Notes under the pieces: generated by a model
Told to the model about the DNA's origin: nothing
The model's database searches: none
Seen by the model: only the letters and a program-made list of their open reading frames with translations
In this document: positions 17,713 through 26,660 of the stretch, one piece after another
Position numbering within the stretch: the stretch's first letter is position 1
How the letters are laid out: each line of letters opens with the position of its first letter
Source of the DNA: Pseudomonas sp. Marseille-Q3773
GTDB taxonomy: Bacteria > Pseudomonadota > Gammaproteobacteria > Pseudomonadales > Pseudomonadaceae
DNA: 64,000 bases
NCBI RefSeq assembly: GCF_916618955.1
Contig: NZ_OU745390.1
Span: 992,001 to 1,056,000, forward strand
Reading direction: 5' to 3'
Program-made: the position numbers and the translations under genes

Positions 17713-18458
17713 CAGGCACGCCCCTCGCTGCGTGGGTGAACGGAGAACAGCCCCAGCAGGCGCTCCGGGCTCAGGGCCTGGGCCGGCGGGGCATCGAACA
17801 GCACCTGGCGGTTGAGCCCGGTCACGCGGTCGCTCAGGCGCAGCACGGCCTGCAGGTCGTGTTCGATCCACAGCACGGTGGTGCCGGCCTGGCGCCAGCC
17901 GCGCAGCAATTGTTCGAACACCTGGATACCGGCTTCATCAAGGGCCGACATCGGCTCGTCCAGCACCAGCAACTGCGGCGTGGGGACCAGGCCCTGCGCC
18001 AGCAGTACACGCTGGCGTTCGCCGCCCGACAGCGCGCCCATGCGCCGCTTGCGCTTGTCGAGCATGCCGACCCGCGCCAGGGCTGCGTCGATGGCCGGCT
18101 GCACCCGGCGCGACAGGCCGAGGAACGCAGGACGGCGCTGGCACATGGCGGCCATGAAGTCGTCCACGGTCATTGGCAGGCCACGGTCGAATTCCAACGC
18201 CTGCGGTACGTAGCCGATCACTTCGCGCTCGCCAGGCCAGTGCAGGGTCAACTGGCCCTGGTGCGGCATCTGCCCGAGCAAGGTCTTGATCAACGAACTC
18301 TTGCCGCCGCCGTTGGGGCCGACGATGGCATGCACGCTGCCAGCGGCGACGCTGAAGCTGACCTGGTCGAGGATGCGCGTGCGGCCCAGCGACAGGTCGA
18401 TGCCGGTGAACTCGATGCGCGGCCCGCAGGTAGCCAGCAGGTTGGCTGCGGCGGTCAT
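17712..18458 (-). CDS. fpvD: FpvD: ABC transporter ATP-binding protein
   Basis: 248 residues with Walker A GPNGGGKSS (about 47-55), signature LSGGERQR and Walker B LLVLDEP, followed by the H-loop histidine in WIEHDLQ. It is the ZnuC/metal-type subfamily and pairs with the FpvE permease. It overlaps the FpvC gene by four bases at its start. Confidence 0.88.
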   Translation of the reverse strand: MTAAANLLATCGPRIEFTGIDLSLGRTRILDQVSFSVAAGSVHAIVGPNGGGKSSLIKTLLGQMPHQGQLTLHWPGEREVIGYVPQALEFDRGLPMTVDDFMAAMCQRRPAFLGLSRRVQPAIDAALARVGMLDKRKRRMGALSGGERQRVLLAQGLVPTPQLLVLDEPMSALDEAGIQVFEQLLRGWRQAGTTVLWIEHDLQAVLRLSDRVTGLNRQVLFDAPPAQALSPERLLGLFSVHPRSEGRA

Positions 18459-19357
18459 GCGCGGTTCTCCTGGATGGCGCGCACGACGGTGTCGAGGTTG
18501 CGCTGCATTTCCACTTCGTACTTGTCCTTGGTGTATTCGCCATAGGAAATGTGCGTGAGCGGGTAAAGACGCACACCAGATTCGCGCTGGATGGTTTCGA
18601 CATAGGCGGACGGGAAGTCCATTTCCGAAAAGATCACCCGCACATCCAGGGCCTTCAGCTGGTCGATGGTCTTCTTCAACTGGGCCGGGCTGGGCTCGAT
18701 GCCATGCGCGGGCTCGACCACCGCCGTCACCTCCAGGCCGAAGTCGCGTACCAGATAGTCGTAGGCGGCATGGATGGTGGCCACCCGGAAGCTGGCGCCG
18801 GGCGCCTCGGTGACCTTGGCCAGGGCCTCGGCTCGCAGGGCGCGCAAGCGCTTGGCGTAGGCACGGGCATTCTGCGTGTACAGCCTGGCGTTGTCCGGGT
18901 CGAGCTTGCCCAGTTCGCGAGCGATATTGTTGACCTGGGCGATGCTGGTGCTGATCGACAGGAATGTGTGCGGGTTGACCACCTTGCCGGCACCACGGGC
19001 GGCAATGCCGGTGGCCGCCAGCAATGGCACGTTCTGGTTGGCCTCGATGGTCTGGATGCCGGGCTTTTCGCTGGCGGCGATCATGCGGTCGGCAAAATCA
19101 TCATGGCCCACGCCGTTGAGCACCACCACATCCAGCGTGCCGATGCGCTTGATGTCTTCCGCCCGTGGCTCGTAGGCGTGGGGGTTGAAACCTGCCGGAA
19201 TCAACGGCACCACTTCGGCCTTGTCGCCGACGATGTTGCTCACATAGCTGTAATAGGGGTGCAGGGTGATGCCGATGCGCAGCGGCTTGCCGTTATCGGC
19301 CAGGGCCGACAGCGGCAGGGCAAGGGCCAGGAGCAGGGCGAGGGCGGAGCGGAGCAT
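18455..19357 (-). CDS. fpvC: FpvC: periplasmic metal-binding protein
   Basis: 300 residues with a signal peptide ending LSALA. It is a cluster 9 metal-binding protein with candidate ligands His33 (TLHPYYSY), His61 (NPHAYEPR), a His in TIHAAYDY, and Glu/Asp in FSEMDFPSAY. In P. aeruginosa FpvC is a ferrous iron chelator within the FpvCDEF transporter. It is 16 bp downstream of fpvK, the largest gap in the operon. Confidence 0.85.
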   Translation of the reverse strand: MLRSALALLLALALPLSALADNGKPLRIGITLHPYYSYVSNIVGDKAEVVPLIPAGFNPHAYEPRAEDIKRIGTLDVVVLNGVGHDDFADRMIAASEKPGIQTIEANQNVPLLAATGIAARGAGKVVNPHTFLSISTSIAQVNNIARELGKLDPDNARLYTQNARAYAKRLRALRAEALAKVTEAPGASFRVATIHAAYDYLVRDFGLEVTAVVEPAHGIEPSPAQLKKTIDQLKALDVRVIFSEMDFPSAYVETIQRESGVRLYPLTHISYGEYTKDKYEVEMQRNLDTVVRAIQENRA

Positions 19358-19373
19358 GGAGGAGTCCTTGGGT

Positions 19374-19943
19374 TCAGTGACGGTGTTCGCGGGTGACCCC
19401 GGCGTCGTAATGGCTGACCACCTGGCGCCAGCCGGCAGCGATCAATGCAGCCTGGCCGAGATCGCCCGGCGGCGCAGCGGCGGTGTCGCGGCGCAGCCAG
19501 ACATCCGCCTCGCCAGCACTGTCGCTCGGCACGATCAACAGCAGGCTGCCGGCCACTTCCGGGGCCTGGCTGCGCCCCAGGTAGGCACCGGCCTGCAGCC
19601 ATGACCACTGGTGGTTGCCGCGGCTCTGGCTGCCGGCGTCGACCACGAACGGTGGCAGGCCTTCCTCGGCCAGGGTGCTTACGCTGGGGACGGCGGCGTT
19701 TTCTTCACGCAGCAGGCGGATTTCGTCGAAGGCCACCCGCAGGTCGGTATACAGGCCTTGCTCGGCGGCAGTCAGGTCGCGCCGGGCATCGATCTGGTGG
19801 CTGGCGATGGCCTGTTCGTCCTCGCGCTCACCGCGCACCAGCACCACGCTGGCGGCGAGCACCACGATCAGCAGGCTGACCAGCAGCACGTAGAGGGTTT
19901 CGTGCCCGGCACCGGCCGGGCGGATCACTTGGCAGCGGCTCAT
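19374..19943 (-). CDS. fpvK: FpvK: small inner-membrane protein (DUF6162-like)
   Basis: 189 residues with one N-terminal transmembrane helix (ETLYVLLVSLLIVVLAASVV) and a periplasmic domain of about 150 residues. It matches by position and layout FpvK, which assists the FpvG reductase in removing iron from pyoverdine. Its ATG overlaps the fpvJ stop (ATGA). Confidence 0.78.
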   Translation of the reverse strand: MSRCQVIRPAGAGHETLYVLLVSLLIVVLAASVVLVRGEREDEQAIASHQIDARRDLTAAEQGLYTDLRVAFDEIRLLREENAAVPSVSTLAEEGLPPFVVDAGSQSRGNHQWSWLQAGAYLGRSQAPEVAGSLLLIVPSDSAGEADVWLRRDTAAAPPGDLGQAALIAAGWRQVVSHYDAGVTREHRH

Positions 19944-20260
19944 GGCTGGGTGATATCGGCGTGGTCGACTTCCACCACATGCCCGGGGCCGGCATCGAAC
20001 AGCACGTAGAATTCGCCGTCCGGGCGCTTGAAGGTCAGCGTCGAGTCATCACCGAGCTTGCTGCCGACCAGCACCTGTTCGTCGTAGCCGATCACATCCA
20101 GCGTCACCCCAGGGGCACCGCTGCCGTCCGAGAAGCCACCGGTGCACTTGACCTGGCCACCGGCCAGTCCTTCACATTCGCACATCGGGTTGTGTGCCAG
20201 GGCGGTGCCAGCGCCCAGCGCCAGCACAGGCAGGGCGAGGACGCGCAACAGGTGTTTCAT
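19940..20260 (-). CDS. fpvJ: FpvJ: small exported protein with paired cysteines
   Basis: 106 residues from the ATG at 20260, overlapping the fpvH stop by four bases. A signal peptide (LALGAGTALA) is followed by HNPMCECEGLAGGQVKCTGGF, a three-cysteine cluster. By position it is FpvJ, a periplasmic helper of the iron-reduction complex. The open frame extends further upstream but only as a shadow of fpvH. Confidence 0.78.
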   Translation of the reverse strand: MKHLLRVLALPVLALGAGTALAHNPMCECEGLAGGQVKCTGGFSDGSGAPGVTLDVIGYDEQVLVGSKLGDDSTLTFKRPDGEFYVLFDAGPGHVVEVDHADITQP

Positions 20261-20796
20261 TTCTTGTCTCCTTGTTTCTCGAGCCAGGCCACGGTGGCGG
20301 GCGATGCCTTGGCCAGGGGGACTGACGCCTGGTGCAGGCTGCCGTCCCAGCCTTCCAGGGTGATCCAGACCTGCGCGTCCGGGCGGGTGCGGGGCGGGAT
20401 GGGCAGCGAAGTGCCCATGTGGTAGGGCGCGCCAAAGAAAATCGTGCCGGCGGCGCGCAGGCTGCGTGGTTTGCCGATGCGCAGGTAGGCGGCCTTGACC
20501 TCCTTGATACAGGCCTTGCACAACGAGGCGTTGAACACCTTGAAGTACCCGGCCGGGCCGTCGGCGCGGGGGGGCTCGTCACGCAGCTCGGCCAGGTCGA
20601 GGCGGTAGGGGCCGACCTGGATGTCGCTGATCACATTGGCGCCAAGGCCGGCTTCGCCACGGAACAGCCTGGCGTCGGCGAAGTACTTCGGCATGAAGCC
20701 CAGCGGGATGAGAACCAGCAGGATATTCAGGTGGAAGCGCCACTTCAGCCACAGCTGCTTCAGCGGGCTGTCGGGCAGCGCGTGTGCCTTGCTCAT
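20257..20796 (-). CDS. fpvH: FpvH: membrane-anchored protein of the pyoverdine reduction complex
   Basis: 179 residues from the ATG at 20796, which overlaps the fpvG stop (ATGA). One N-terminal transmembrane helix (FHLNILLVLIPLGFMP) leads into a periplasmic domain with Cys-x-x-Cys (NASLCKACIKEVKAAY), a possible redox or metal site. In P. aeruginosa FpvH works with FpvG, FpvJ and FpvK in reducing Fe(III)-pyoverdine. Confidence 0.79.
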   Translation of the reverse strand: MSKAHALPDSPLKQLWLKWRFHLNILLVLIPLGFMPKYFADARLFRGEAGLGANVISDIQVGPYRLDLAELRDEPPRADGPAGYFKVFNASLCKACIKEVKAAYLRIGKPRSLRAAGTIFFGAPYHMGTSLPIPPRTRPDAQVWITLEGWDGSLHQASVPLAKASPATVAWLEKQGDKK

Positions 20797-21986
20797 GGGC
20801 GGACCTCCACGGTGCTGTCGGTGCGTGCCGGGTGCGGCGTGCGTTCGCTGCGCTTGAGCGCGGCGGCGGTGGCCTGGGCGGTGCGCCTGGTCCAGATCAG
20901 CAAACCGCTGAACACCATCAGGGTGAGGACCAGGCCGAAGAAGAACCACACCAGCTTGATCGGCAAGCCGCCGAAATCGCCGGTATGCAATGGGCGCATG
21001 GATTCGGTGACGACCTCCAGCGCCGAGCGGTCGCCGAGCAGGAACTGGCTGTCGATCTGGCGCGTATAGGGGTTCACCGAAGCGCTCTGGAACATCAGTG
21101 GGTACCAGCCCGGCCCGCCCAGGGTGACGTGGCTGTAGGCAGTGGCTGGCAGGGTGATGAAATTGACCTCCAGGCCCGGGATCGCAAGGCCGGCAATGCG
21201 TGCGGCCTCATCCAGGTCGATGCGCGGTGCGGGGCTGCCGTCCGCGGTTTGCGGCACGTCCTCGCGGGCGATCACCGGCACCACCGGGCGGCTGGAAATG
21301 GTGATGTGGTTGTCGAACAGGATCGCCTGGATCAGAAACCAGGTGCCGGTGATGGAAATGACTGCAATGAACCAGATCGACCAGACCCCGGCCAGGCGGT
21401 GCAGGTCGCCCCAGAAAATCCGCGAACCATGGCCGGTGCGCAGCGGTTTGAAGAAGCCTTTCCAGAATTTCTTGTACACCACCAGGCCGGTGACCAGCGA
21501 CGCCAGCATGGGCAGCCCGAGCAGCGACACCAGGTACCAGCCCCAGCTGAAGCCATTGGTGAACGGCACCAGCCACCAGCCATGCAGGGCACGGGTGAAG
21601 GCCTCGAAGTCGAAGTCCGGTGTCTTGCCTTGGATCGCACCGGTGTAAGGGTTGACGTACAACGTCGGGCTGGTGCCGTCAGGCAGGGTGACATCGGCCT
21701 TGACGGCAAAGTGCGAACCGTCGGGTTGGCTGAGACGTTCCACCACCATGTCGGGCTCGGCCCTGTGCAACGCATCCAGCACCTGCTGGAAGCTCAGGCG
21801 CTCGACGTCGCCATCGGGCTTGTTGGCACGTACGTCCGGGTTGGCCAGCCAGACGATTTCCTGGCTGACCACGGCGAGCATGCCGGTGAAACAGACGATC
21901 AGGACAAAGAACCAGATCGGCAGGGCGAGCCAGCTGTGGACCAGGAACCATAGCCTGGATTTCGATTTTTTCGCGGTTTTGGCCAT
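20793..21986 (-). CDS. fpvG: FpvG: PepSY-domain inner-membrane iron reductase for ferri-pyoverdine
   Basis: 397 residues with four main transmembrane segments and two PepSY-type periplasmic regions. Membrane histidines (LVHSWLALP, RALHGWWLVP, GDLHRLAGVW, MRPLHTGDFG) could ligate haem. FpvG reduces iron bound to pyoverdine so that the siderophore can be recycled. It is the first gene of the eight-gene operon, with a Fur-like box at 22,048-22,066. Confidence 0.86.
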   Translation of the reverse strand: MAKTAKKSKSRLWFLVHSWLALPIWFFVLIVCFTGMLAVVSQEIVWLANPDVRANKPDGDVERLSFQQVLDALHRAEPDMVVERLSQPDGSHFAVKADVTLPDGTSPTLYVNPYTGAIQGKTPDFDFEAFTRALHGWWLVPFTNGFSWGWYLVSLLGLPMLASLVTGLVVYKKFWKGFFKPLRTGHGSRIFWGDLHRLAGVWSIWFIAVISITGTWFLIQAILFDNHITISSRPVVPVIAREDVPQTADGSPAPRIDLDEAARIAGLAIPGLEVNFITLPATAYSHVTLGGPGWYPLMFQSASVNPYTRQIDSQFLLGDRSALEVVTESMRPLHTGDFGGLPIKLVWFFFGLVLTLMVFSGLLIWTRRTAQATAAALKRSERTPHPARTDSTVEVRP

Positions 21987-22047
21987 CGGACAGTCTTCTG
22001 CAAGGGTGGTCGAGCGTGGGCCCAGCCAAGAGGCTGTACTGATAAGG

Positions 22048-22066
22048 ACGAATGAGAATCAAAATC
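22048..22066. promoter_or_regulatory. Candidate Fur box upstream of fpvG
   Basis: ACGAATGAGAATCAAAATC agrees with the 19-bp Fur consensus at 13 positions, with the central GAGAATC best conserved. It lies 62-80 bp upstream of the fpvG start. Iron-responsive repression is expected for these genes. Confidence 0.55.
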
Positions 22067-22160
22067 CTGCCGTTTTAAATGCAAGTAAATGTTTCAGAAA
22101 CACCAAGGCCGACCTGGGGCGTTGGGGCGCCAGGCCGGCCAGGCGTTGGTTGGCAGCGGG

Positions 22161-23495
22161 TCAGGCGCGGGTCAGGGCGACCGCTGCCTGCTGCCTGCCG
22201 TGCAGCTGGGCCAGGTCCTGGTACAGCGCGCGGCCGATCTCCGCAGCGCGTGCCGGCAGCACCGAGAGTAGGGTGTCGCTCAGGCCGTGGCTGTTTTCGC
22301 AGAAGCCTTGCAGGTACACCGACGCCTGCAGGTCGGGGCTGGCCAGCACGCGGTAATTGCGGTCGACCGTGAAATCGTCAAGGTAGCCGGCCAGTGGTGC
22401 CAGCAGGTCACGGTGCGAGCGGCGTTCGTAGCCGGTGGCCAGGATCACCGCGTCATAGCGGTGGGTCTGCTGCTGGCCGGTGGCAAGGTCACGCAGGGTC
22501 AGCTCCAGCCCTTCGCGGGTGGCCAGCACCGTTTCCACCTGGCGTCGGCACAGCACGTTGTGACGGTACTGGTGCGCCACTTTCTGCCGGTAAAGGATGC
22601 CGTAGATGCGCTCGATCAGGTTGAGGTCGACCACCGAGTAATTGGTGTTGTGGTATTCGCCAAGCAGCTTGCGGCGCTGGTCGGCCGGCTCGTTGTAGAC
22701 CAGGTCGGTGTAGTCCGGGGCGAAGATCTCGTTGACGAACGGGCTGTCATCGGCAGGCTTGAGCGCCGAGCCGCGCAGAATCATGTCGACCCTGACCGAC
22801 GGGTAGCTGTCGTTGAGGTCGATGAACGCCTCTGCAGCACTCTGGCCGGACCCGATCACGGCAATGCGCATTGGCGTGCCGGCCTTGCACGGCAACTTGT
22901 TCAGGCTGCTGAGGTACCGGGAGTGGTGGAATACGCGCGGGTCATCGGTGAAGGCGGCAAACTTCTCCGGGATTTTCGGGGTACCGCCGCTGCCGACCAC
23001 CACCGAACGGGTGCGGCGGCTGTATTCGCGGCCTTGTACGTCACGCGAGACCAGACGCAGGTGTTCGACCCGGCCCGACTGCACTTCCGGTTCGATACGC
23101 AGCACCTCCTCGCCGTACACCGCCTGGGTAGCGAAGTGCTCGGCGGCCCAGCGCAGGTAGTCGTCGTACTCGAGGCGGCAGGGGTAGAAGGTGCCGAGGT
23201 TGATGAAGTCGGCCAGGCGCTGCTTCTGGTGCAGGTAGTTGACGAAGCTGTAGGGGCTGGTGGGGTTGCGCAGCGAAACCAGGTCCTTGAGGAACGAGAT
23301 CTGCAGCTCGCTCTGGGTCGCCAGGGTTTCGCCGTGCCAGCGGTAGTCCTGCTGCTTGTCGATGAACAGCGCATCGAGGGCATGGCCCTGAGACTCGGCG
23401 AGTTCTTCCAGGGCGATGGCCAGGGCCAGGTTGGAAGGGCCGAAACCCACGCCGATCAAGTCTTTTACAGTTTCCGTGTGTGCAGACTGGCTCAT
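22161..23495 (-). CDS. pvdA: PvdA: L-ornithine N5-monooxygenase for pyoverdine synthesis
   Basis: 444 residues from the ATG at 23,495 (MSQSAHTETVKDLIGVGFGP). FAD-binding GVGFGPSN is at 15-22, an NADPH motif VIGSGQSAAE near 213, and the DAVILATGYERR motif of N-hydroxylating monooxygenases near 398. It hydroxylates ornithine, the first committed step to the hydroxamate groups of pyoverdine. The open frame upstream of the ATG is not coding. A perfect-spacing PvdS box lies 77 bp upstream. Confidence 0.95.
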   Translation of the reverse strand: MSQSAHTETVKDLIGVGFGPSNLALAIALEELAESQGHALDALFIDKQQDYRWHGETLATQSELQISFLKDLVSLRNPTSPYSFVNYLHQKQRLADFINLGTFYPCRLEYDDYLRWAAEHFATQAVYGEEVLRIEPEVQSGRVEHLRLVSRDVQGREYSRRTRSVVVGSGGTPKIPEKFAAFTDDPRVFHHSRYLSSLNKLPCKAGTPMRIAVIGSGQSAAEAFIDLNDSYPSVRVDMILRGSALKPADDSPFVNEIFAPDYTDLVYNEPADQRRKLLGEYHNTNYSVVDLNLIERIYGILYRQKVAHQYRHNVLCRRQVETVLATREGLELTLRDLATGQQQTHRYDAVILATGYERRSHRDLLAPLAGYLDDFTVDRNYRVLASPDLQASVYLQGFCENSHGLSDTLLSVLPARAAEIGRALYQDLAQLHGRQQAAVALTRA

Positions 23496-23571
23496 GGCTG
23501 CGATTCCATAGTGGTCGAATGTGGACGCACGCCGGGAGTAGGCCGGCGCCTGCGTAGGTACATGGGTTGGA

Positions 23572-23595
23572 ACGAGCCACACGCCCGGGAATTTA
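23572..23595 (-). promoter_or_regulatory. PvdS iron-starvation box before pvdA
   Basis: On the minus strand the sequence reads GGTAAAT, sixteen bases, CGT, which matches the PvdS promoter consensus exactly at TAAAT and CGT. It lies 77-100 bp upstream of the pvdA start. Confidence 0.85.
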
Positions 23596-23698
23596 CCGGC
23601 GGCCGGCTGCGCGATTTGCAAGCCGGGGCTAAAGACCTGCGCCTGGCGGCCGATAGGCAGAACAGTCCAGGGACCATTTTTTTTGCAGGGAGAAATAC

Positions 23699-24133
23699 AT
23701 GACCGCAATCGCAGCAATCAGCATCGGCAGCACGGGCCAAGTGTCGGGCAGCACCTCCGGCGTCGCTGGCCAGGATGTGCAGAAGAGCGAAGAAAGCGGG
23801 GCCGGCACCCAGGCCGACCTGTCGAAAGTGAATGCTGGCAGCAAAGCCAAAGGCGCCGAGAGCAGCAGCGACAGTTCTGAACCTGCGCACATCAGGCAAT
23901 TGCGCGAAATGATCAAGAAGTTGCAGAAACAGTTGGCCGACGAGCAGAAGCAACTGGCTCTGGTGATGGCTCAGCAAATGGAAGAAACGGCCAAGCTGGC
24001 GGCTGTGAGTGCCAGGCAGGCGAGCATCGCCACGCTCAATGGTGAAATCCTGCAGGCCACTGCGCAGTTGCTCGAAGCGCTGCAGAAGACCGGTGGCAGC
24101 AGTGCGGGCGGGATGGTCAGTACCCAGGCCTGA
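23699..24133 (+). CDS. FlxA-like coiled-coil protein
   Basis: 144 residues, low in complexity. The N-terminal 60 residues are rich in Gly, Ser and Ala; a long helix follows (HIRQLREMIKKLQKQLADEQ) typical of FlxA-like proteins. The tail is Gly/Ser-rich. It has no signal peptide. AGGGAGA lies upstream of the ATG. It is transcribed away from pvdA. No function is established. Confidence 0.72.
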   Translation: MTAIAAISIGSTGQVSGSTSGVAGQDVQKSEESGAGTQADLSKVNAGSKAKGAESSSDSSEPAHIRQLREMIKKLQKQLADEQKQLALVMAQQMEETAKLAAVSARQASIATLNGEILQATAQLLEALQKTGGSSAGGMVSTQA

Positions 24134-24180
24134 CGCTGGCAACGGCGCCCGCCTGGCCAGGACATCTGCCGCGAGGCGCT

Positions 24181-24215
24181 TGCAGGAGCGGATTTATCCG
24201 CGATGAGGCCCGCCC
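24181..24215. repeat. REP element
   Basis: TGCAGGAGCGGATTTATCCG followed by CGATGAGGCCCGCCC. It has the same core as the element at 2394-2430. It follows the FlxA-like gene. Confidence 0.7.
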
Positions 24216-24313
24216 AGGCATCCGGAAATGTTCAGGGAGGTTGATGTTCCCGGCTTAGGGGCGGGTCAGGGCCATCAGGTGTACGTCGGGAGAGTTGCAG
24301 CGCCTATCAGATC

Positions 24314-24335
24314 GAGCGCCGCCCGCGCGGCGCTC
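24314..24335. terminator. GC-rich hairpin downstream of pbpG
   Basis: GAGCGCCGC and GCGGCGCTC pair perfectly over 9 bp around CCGC. There is no T-run, so termination is only a possibility. The stretch 24,216-24,409 shows no other feature I can name. Confidence 0.4.
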
Positions 24336-24409
24336 GCTCGGTCAGGCGCTATTCCTCTTTCGACGAACACCCGCGCCCTTGGCTTGAACAGCAATGTCAC
24401 CAAGCGCCA

Positions 24410-25336
24410 TCATTCCGCCGCCAGGCGCCCTTTGTTCTGCCGCTCGGCCTTGTACTGCATGGCCACTGCCGGTGCCGGCTTGGCAGCACCGGTTTCCAGC
24501 CACTGGCGCAGGCGGCTGGCATCGGCGAAGTGGGTGTACTTGCCAAAGGCATCGAGAATGACCATGGCCACCGGGCGATTGTCCATGCGGGTCAACAGCA
24601 CCAGGCAGTGCCCGGCCTCATTGGTGAAGCCGGTCTTGGTCAGCTTGATGTCCCAGTTGCTCTTGTTCACCAGGTGGTCGGTATTGCGGAAGCCCAGGGT
24701 GTAGTTGGGCTTGCGGAAGGCGACGGTCTTCTCGCGGGTGGTCGACAGCTCGCTCAGCATCGGGTACTTGCGCGACGCCATCAGCAGCTTGGCCAGGTCG
24801 CGGGCGGTGGACACGTTTTGCGTCGACAGGCCGGTCGGTTCGACGTAGCGGGTGTGCGCCATGCCCAGGCTACGGGCCTTGGCGTTCATCGCCTTGATGA
24901 ACGCCGGGTAGCCGCCCGGGTAATGGTTGGCCAGGGTATTGGCCGCACGGTTCTCCGAAGACATCAGGGTAATCAGCAAGGTTTCGCGGCGGTCCAGCTG
25001 GCTGCCCAGGCGCACACGCGAATACACGCCTTTCATTTCCGGGTTGTTGGCGATGGTCATGGTGAGCATTTCATCCATGGGCTGCTTGGCGTCGAGCACT
25101 ACCATGGCGGTCATCAGCTTGGTTACCGAGGCGATCGGCACCACGCGGTCGGCGTGGTTCGAATACAACTCCTGGTTGGTGTTCAGATCGATCAGCAAAG
25201 CGCTGCCCGAAGCCAGGTGCAGCTTGGACGGGTCACGTTGAACCTGGGCCGGGGATTGTGCAGCAGCGGTCGACGGAAGCGTCGCGGTACCTGTGAGCAA
25301 CAGCAGCAGGCTGAGAATGGACAGGGATGTTTTCAC
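24410..25336 (-). CDS. pbpG: D-alanyl-D-alanine endopeptidase, penicillin-binding protein 7 type
   Basis: 308 residues if it starts at the GTG at 25,336 ([14 protein letters not shown]); an in-frame GTG at 25,348 would add four residues. A signal peptide is followed by the low-molecular-mass PBP motifs SVTK (Ser70, Lys73), SEN near 128 and KTG near 236. It cleaves peptide cross-links in peptidoglycan. The prophage integrase gene ends 131 bp upstream of the start codon, so the chromosome-prophage junction lies in or beside its promoter region. Confidence 0.9.
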   Translation of the reverse strand: MKTSLSILSLLLLLTGTATLPSTAAAQSPAQVQRDPSKLHLASGSALLIDLNTNQELYSNHADRVVPIASVTKLMTAMVVLDAKQPMDEMLTMTIANNPEMKGVYSRVRLGSQLDRRETLLITLMSSENRAANTLANHYPGGYPAFIKAMNAKARSLGMAHTRYVEPTGLSTQNVSTARDLAKLLMASRKYPMLSELSTTREKTVAFRKPNYTLGFRNTDHLVNKSNWDIKLTKTGFTNEAGHCLVLLTRMDNRPVAMVILDAFGKYTHFADASRLRQWLETGAAKPAPAVAMQYKAERQNKGRLAAE

Positions 25337-25466
25337 GTTGAGGCTCACTAAATATTGGTATGTCGTTGGCTGTGCAAGGGTTTTCCCCCAAAAACCGCTG
25401 CATTCTGGAGTATGGCTGATTTGCTGTCGAATGCCTTATGACTAAAGGGCGCAACGTGAACGAAAT

Positions 25467-26660
25467 TTAATCCTGTACCAATTCTGTACCAATTACGTTC
25501 GCTTCCAGCTTCGCCAGTTCGGCCCAGTCGTTGGCGGAATTCAGCCATTTGGCGTAGGTCGAGAGGAGGACCTGCACCGAGTGTCCAAGCTGCCCTGCAA
25601 TGAATGCCGGATTCATCCCTGACATGAGGCACATCGTGGCATAAGTGTGCCGGCAGTTGTACTGGGGGCGATGCCTGAAGCCCTTCGCTTCCACTGCTTG
25701 GTTGAAGTGCTTACCGGCGGTCTCGGGTACGGTGATGTGTGGCGACGAGCCTGCTGGCTGGAAGATGAACGGCGACTCGGTCGACACCCGGCGTTTTTGC
25801 TTGGAGCGGTAATGCGCGATGTCCTTGGCCCTGGCCAGCGCGCCTAGGGCCCGGCTGTTCAGCATCACGGTGCGGGTGTACTTGGTCTTGGTCCGCTCGA
25901 CCACCTGCTTCTCGACCACGATCCGGCAGATGTGAGCCGTCTTTTTCTCGAAGTCGATCTCGTCCCAGCGCAGCGCCATGATCTCGCCGGTACGCATCCC
26001 GGTGTAAAAGGCGAACTCGTAGAAGGCTGCGAACACCTGGTTGCACCGGGAAAAGTTTTCGTACATCCATTCGATCAGGGCCTCCGCTTCTTCCACCGTG
26101 AAGGGGTCGACCTGCTTCCTGTTCTTCTGCGGCAACTGAATGGATGCCGCCGGGTTCCTGTCCACCACCTCGTCAAACACAGCCGCGCGGAACATCGCCT
26201 TGACCCGGGCGATAGCGGCGCGCTTGACTGTCGAACTCTTCCACTCGGTCTTCGCGACCACGTCTCTCAGCACCATCGGCGTGACCGCTTTGATAGGCAG
26301 TGTTGCCAGATGGGGCATCCAGTAGTTGTTCATTAAGCCTTTGTAGTTGACCCGCGTGTCGTGCACCACCTCCAGGCTGTTCAGCCAGCTCTGAGCGTAT
26401 TCGCCAAACATAAGTTCGCTGGCTGGCGCGGTGTAGCTCGAGGCCGGGAATAGCTCGGCGTATCGTTTTTCGTCCAATACGCCGTGCTTGGCCAGGCTGA
26501 TTACTTGAGCGCGTAGATCGGCTGCCGCTTTGATCCCCTTGGCGGTCTGGGGGTACGCGAGAGTTTCGGACCGACGCTCACCGTTCCAAGTAAAACGGAT
26601 CCGGATTGATTTGCCGATGAATTCGACTCCAGTGGGTAGCCCCAGCTTCCTTCCAGCCAC
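25467..26660 (-). CDS. int: Prophage integrase (tyrosine recombinase)
   Basis: 397 residues from a GTG at 26,660 with AGGAGA upstream. The N-terminus (AGRKLGLPTGVEFIGKSIRIRF) is an arm-binding DUF3596-type domain. The catalytic core has Arg in FYTGMRTGEIMAL, His-Arg region NCRHTYATM, His in LGHSVQV and the nucleophile Tyr in LLSTYAKWL. It integrates and, with the excisionase, excises the prophage. Its first 160 bp overlap the excisionase gene in another frame. Confidence 0.93.
   Translation of the reverse strand: MAGRKLGLPTGVEFIGKSIRIRFTWNGERRSETLAYPQTAKGIKAAADLRAQVISLAKHGVLDEKRYAELFPASSYTAPASELMFGEYAQSWLNSLEVVHDTRVNYKGLMNNYWMPHLATLPIKAVTPMVLRDVVAKTEWKSSTVKRAAIARVKAMFRAAVFDEVVDRNPAASIQLPQKNRKQVDPFTVEEAEALIEWMYENFSRCNQVFAAFYEFAFYTGMRTGEIMALRWDEIDFEKKTAHICRIVVEKQVVERTKTKYTRTVMLNSRALGALARAKDIAHYRSKQKRRVSTESPFIFQPAGSSPHITVPETAGKHFNQAVEAKGFRHRPQYNCRHTYATMCLMSGMNPAFIAGQLGHSVQVLLSTYAKWLNSANDWAELAKLEANVIGTELVQD

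Noticed and set aside
16828..17739. 303-codon rightward frame opposite fpvE
   Set aside because: Composition (Gln, His, Arg, Asp) is that of an antisense shadow; the fpvE reading has clear membrane helices and gene order support.
23699..24133. Assignment of the FlxA-like gene to pyoverdine synthesis
   Set aside because: It diverges from pvdA but has no PvdS box of its own and no siderophore motif; proximity alone is weak.
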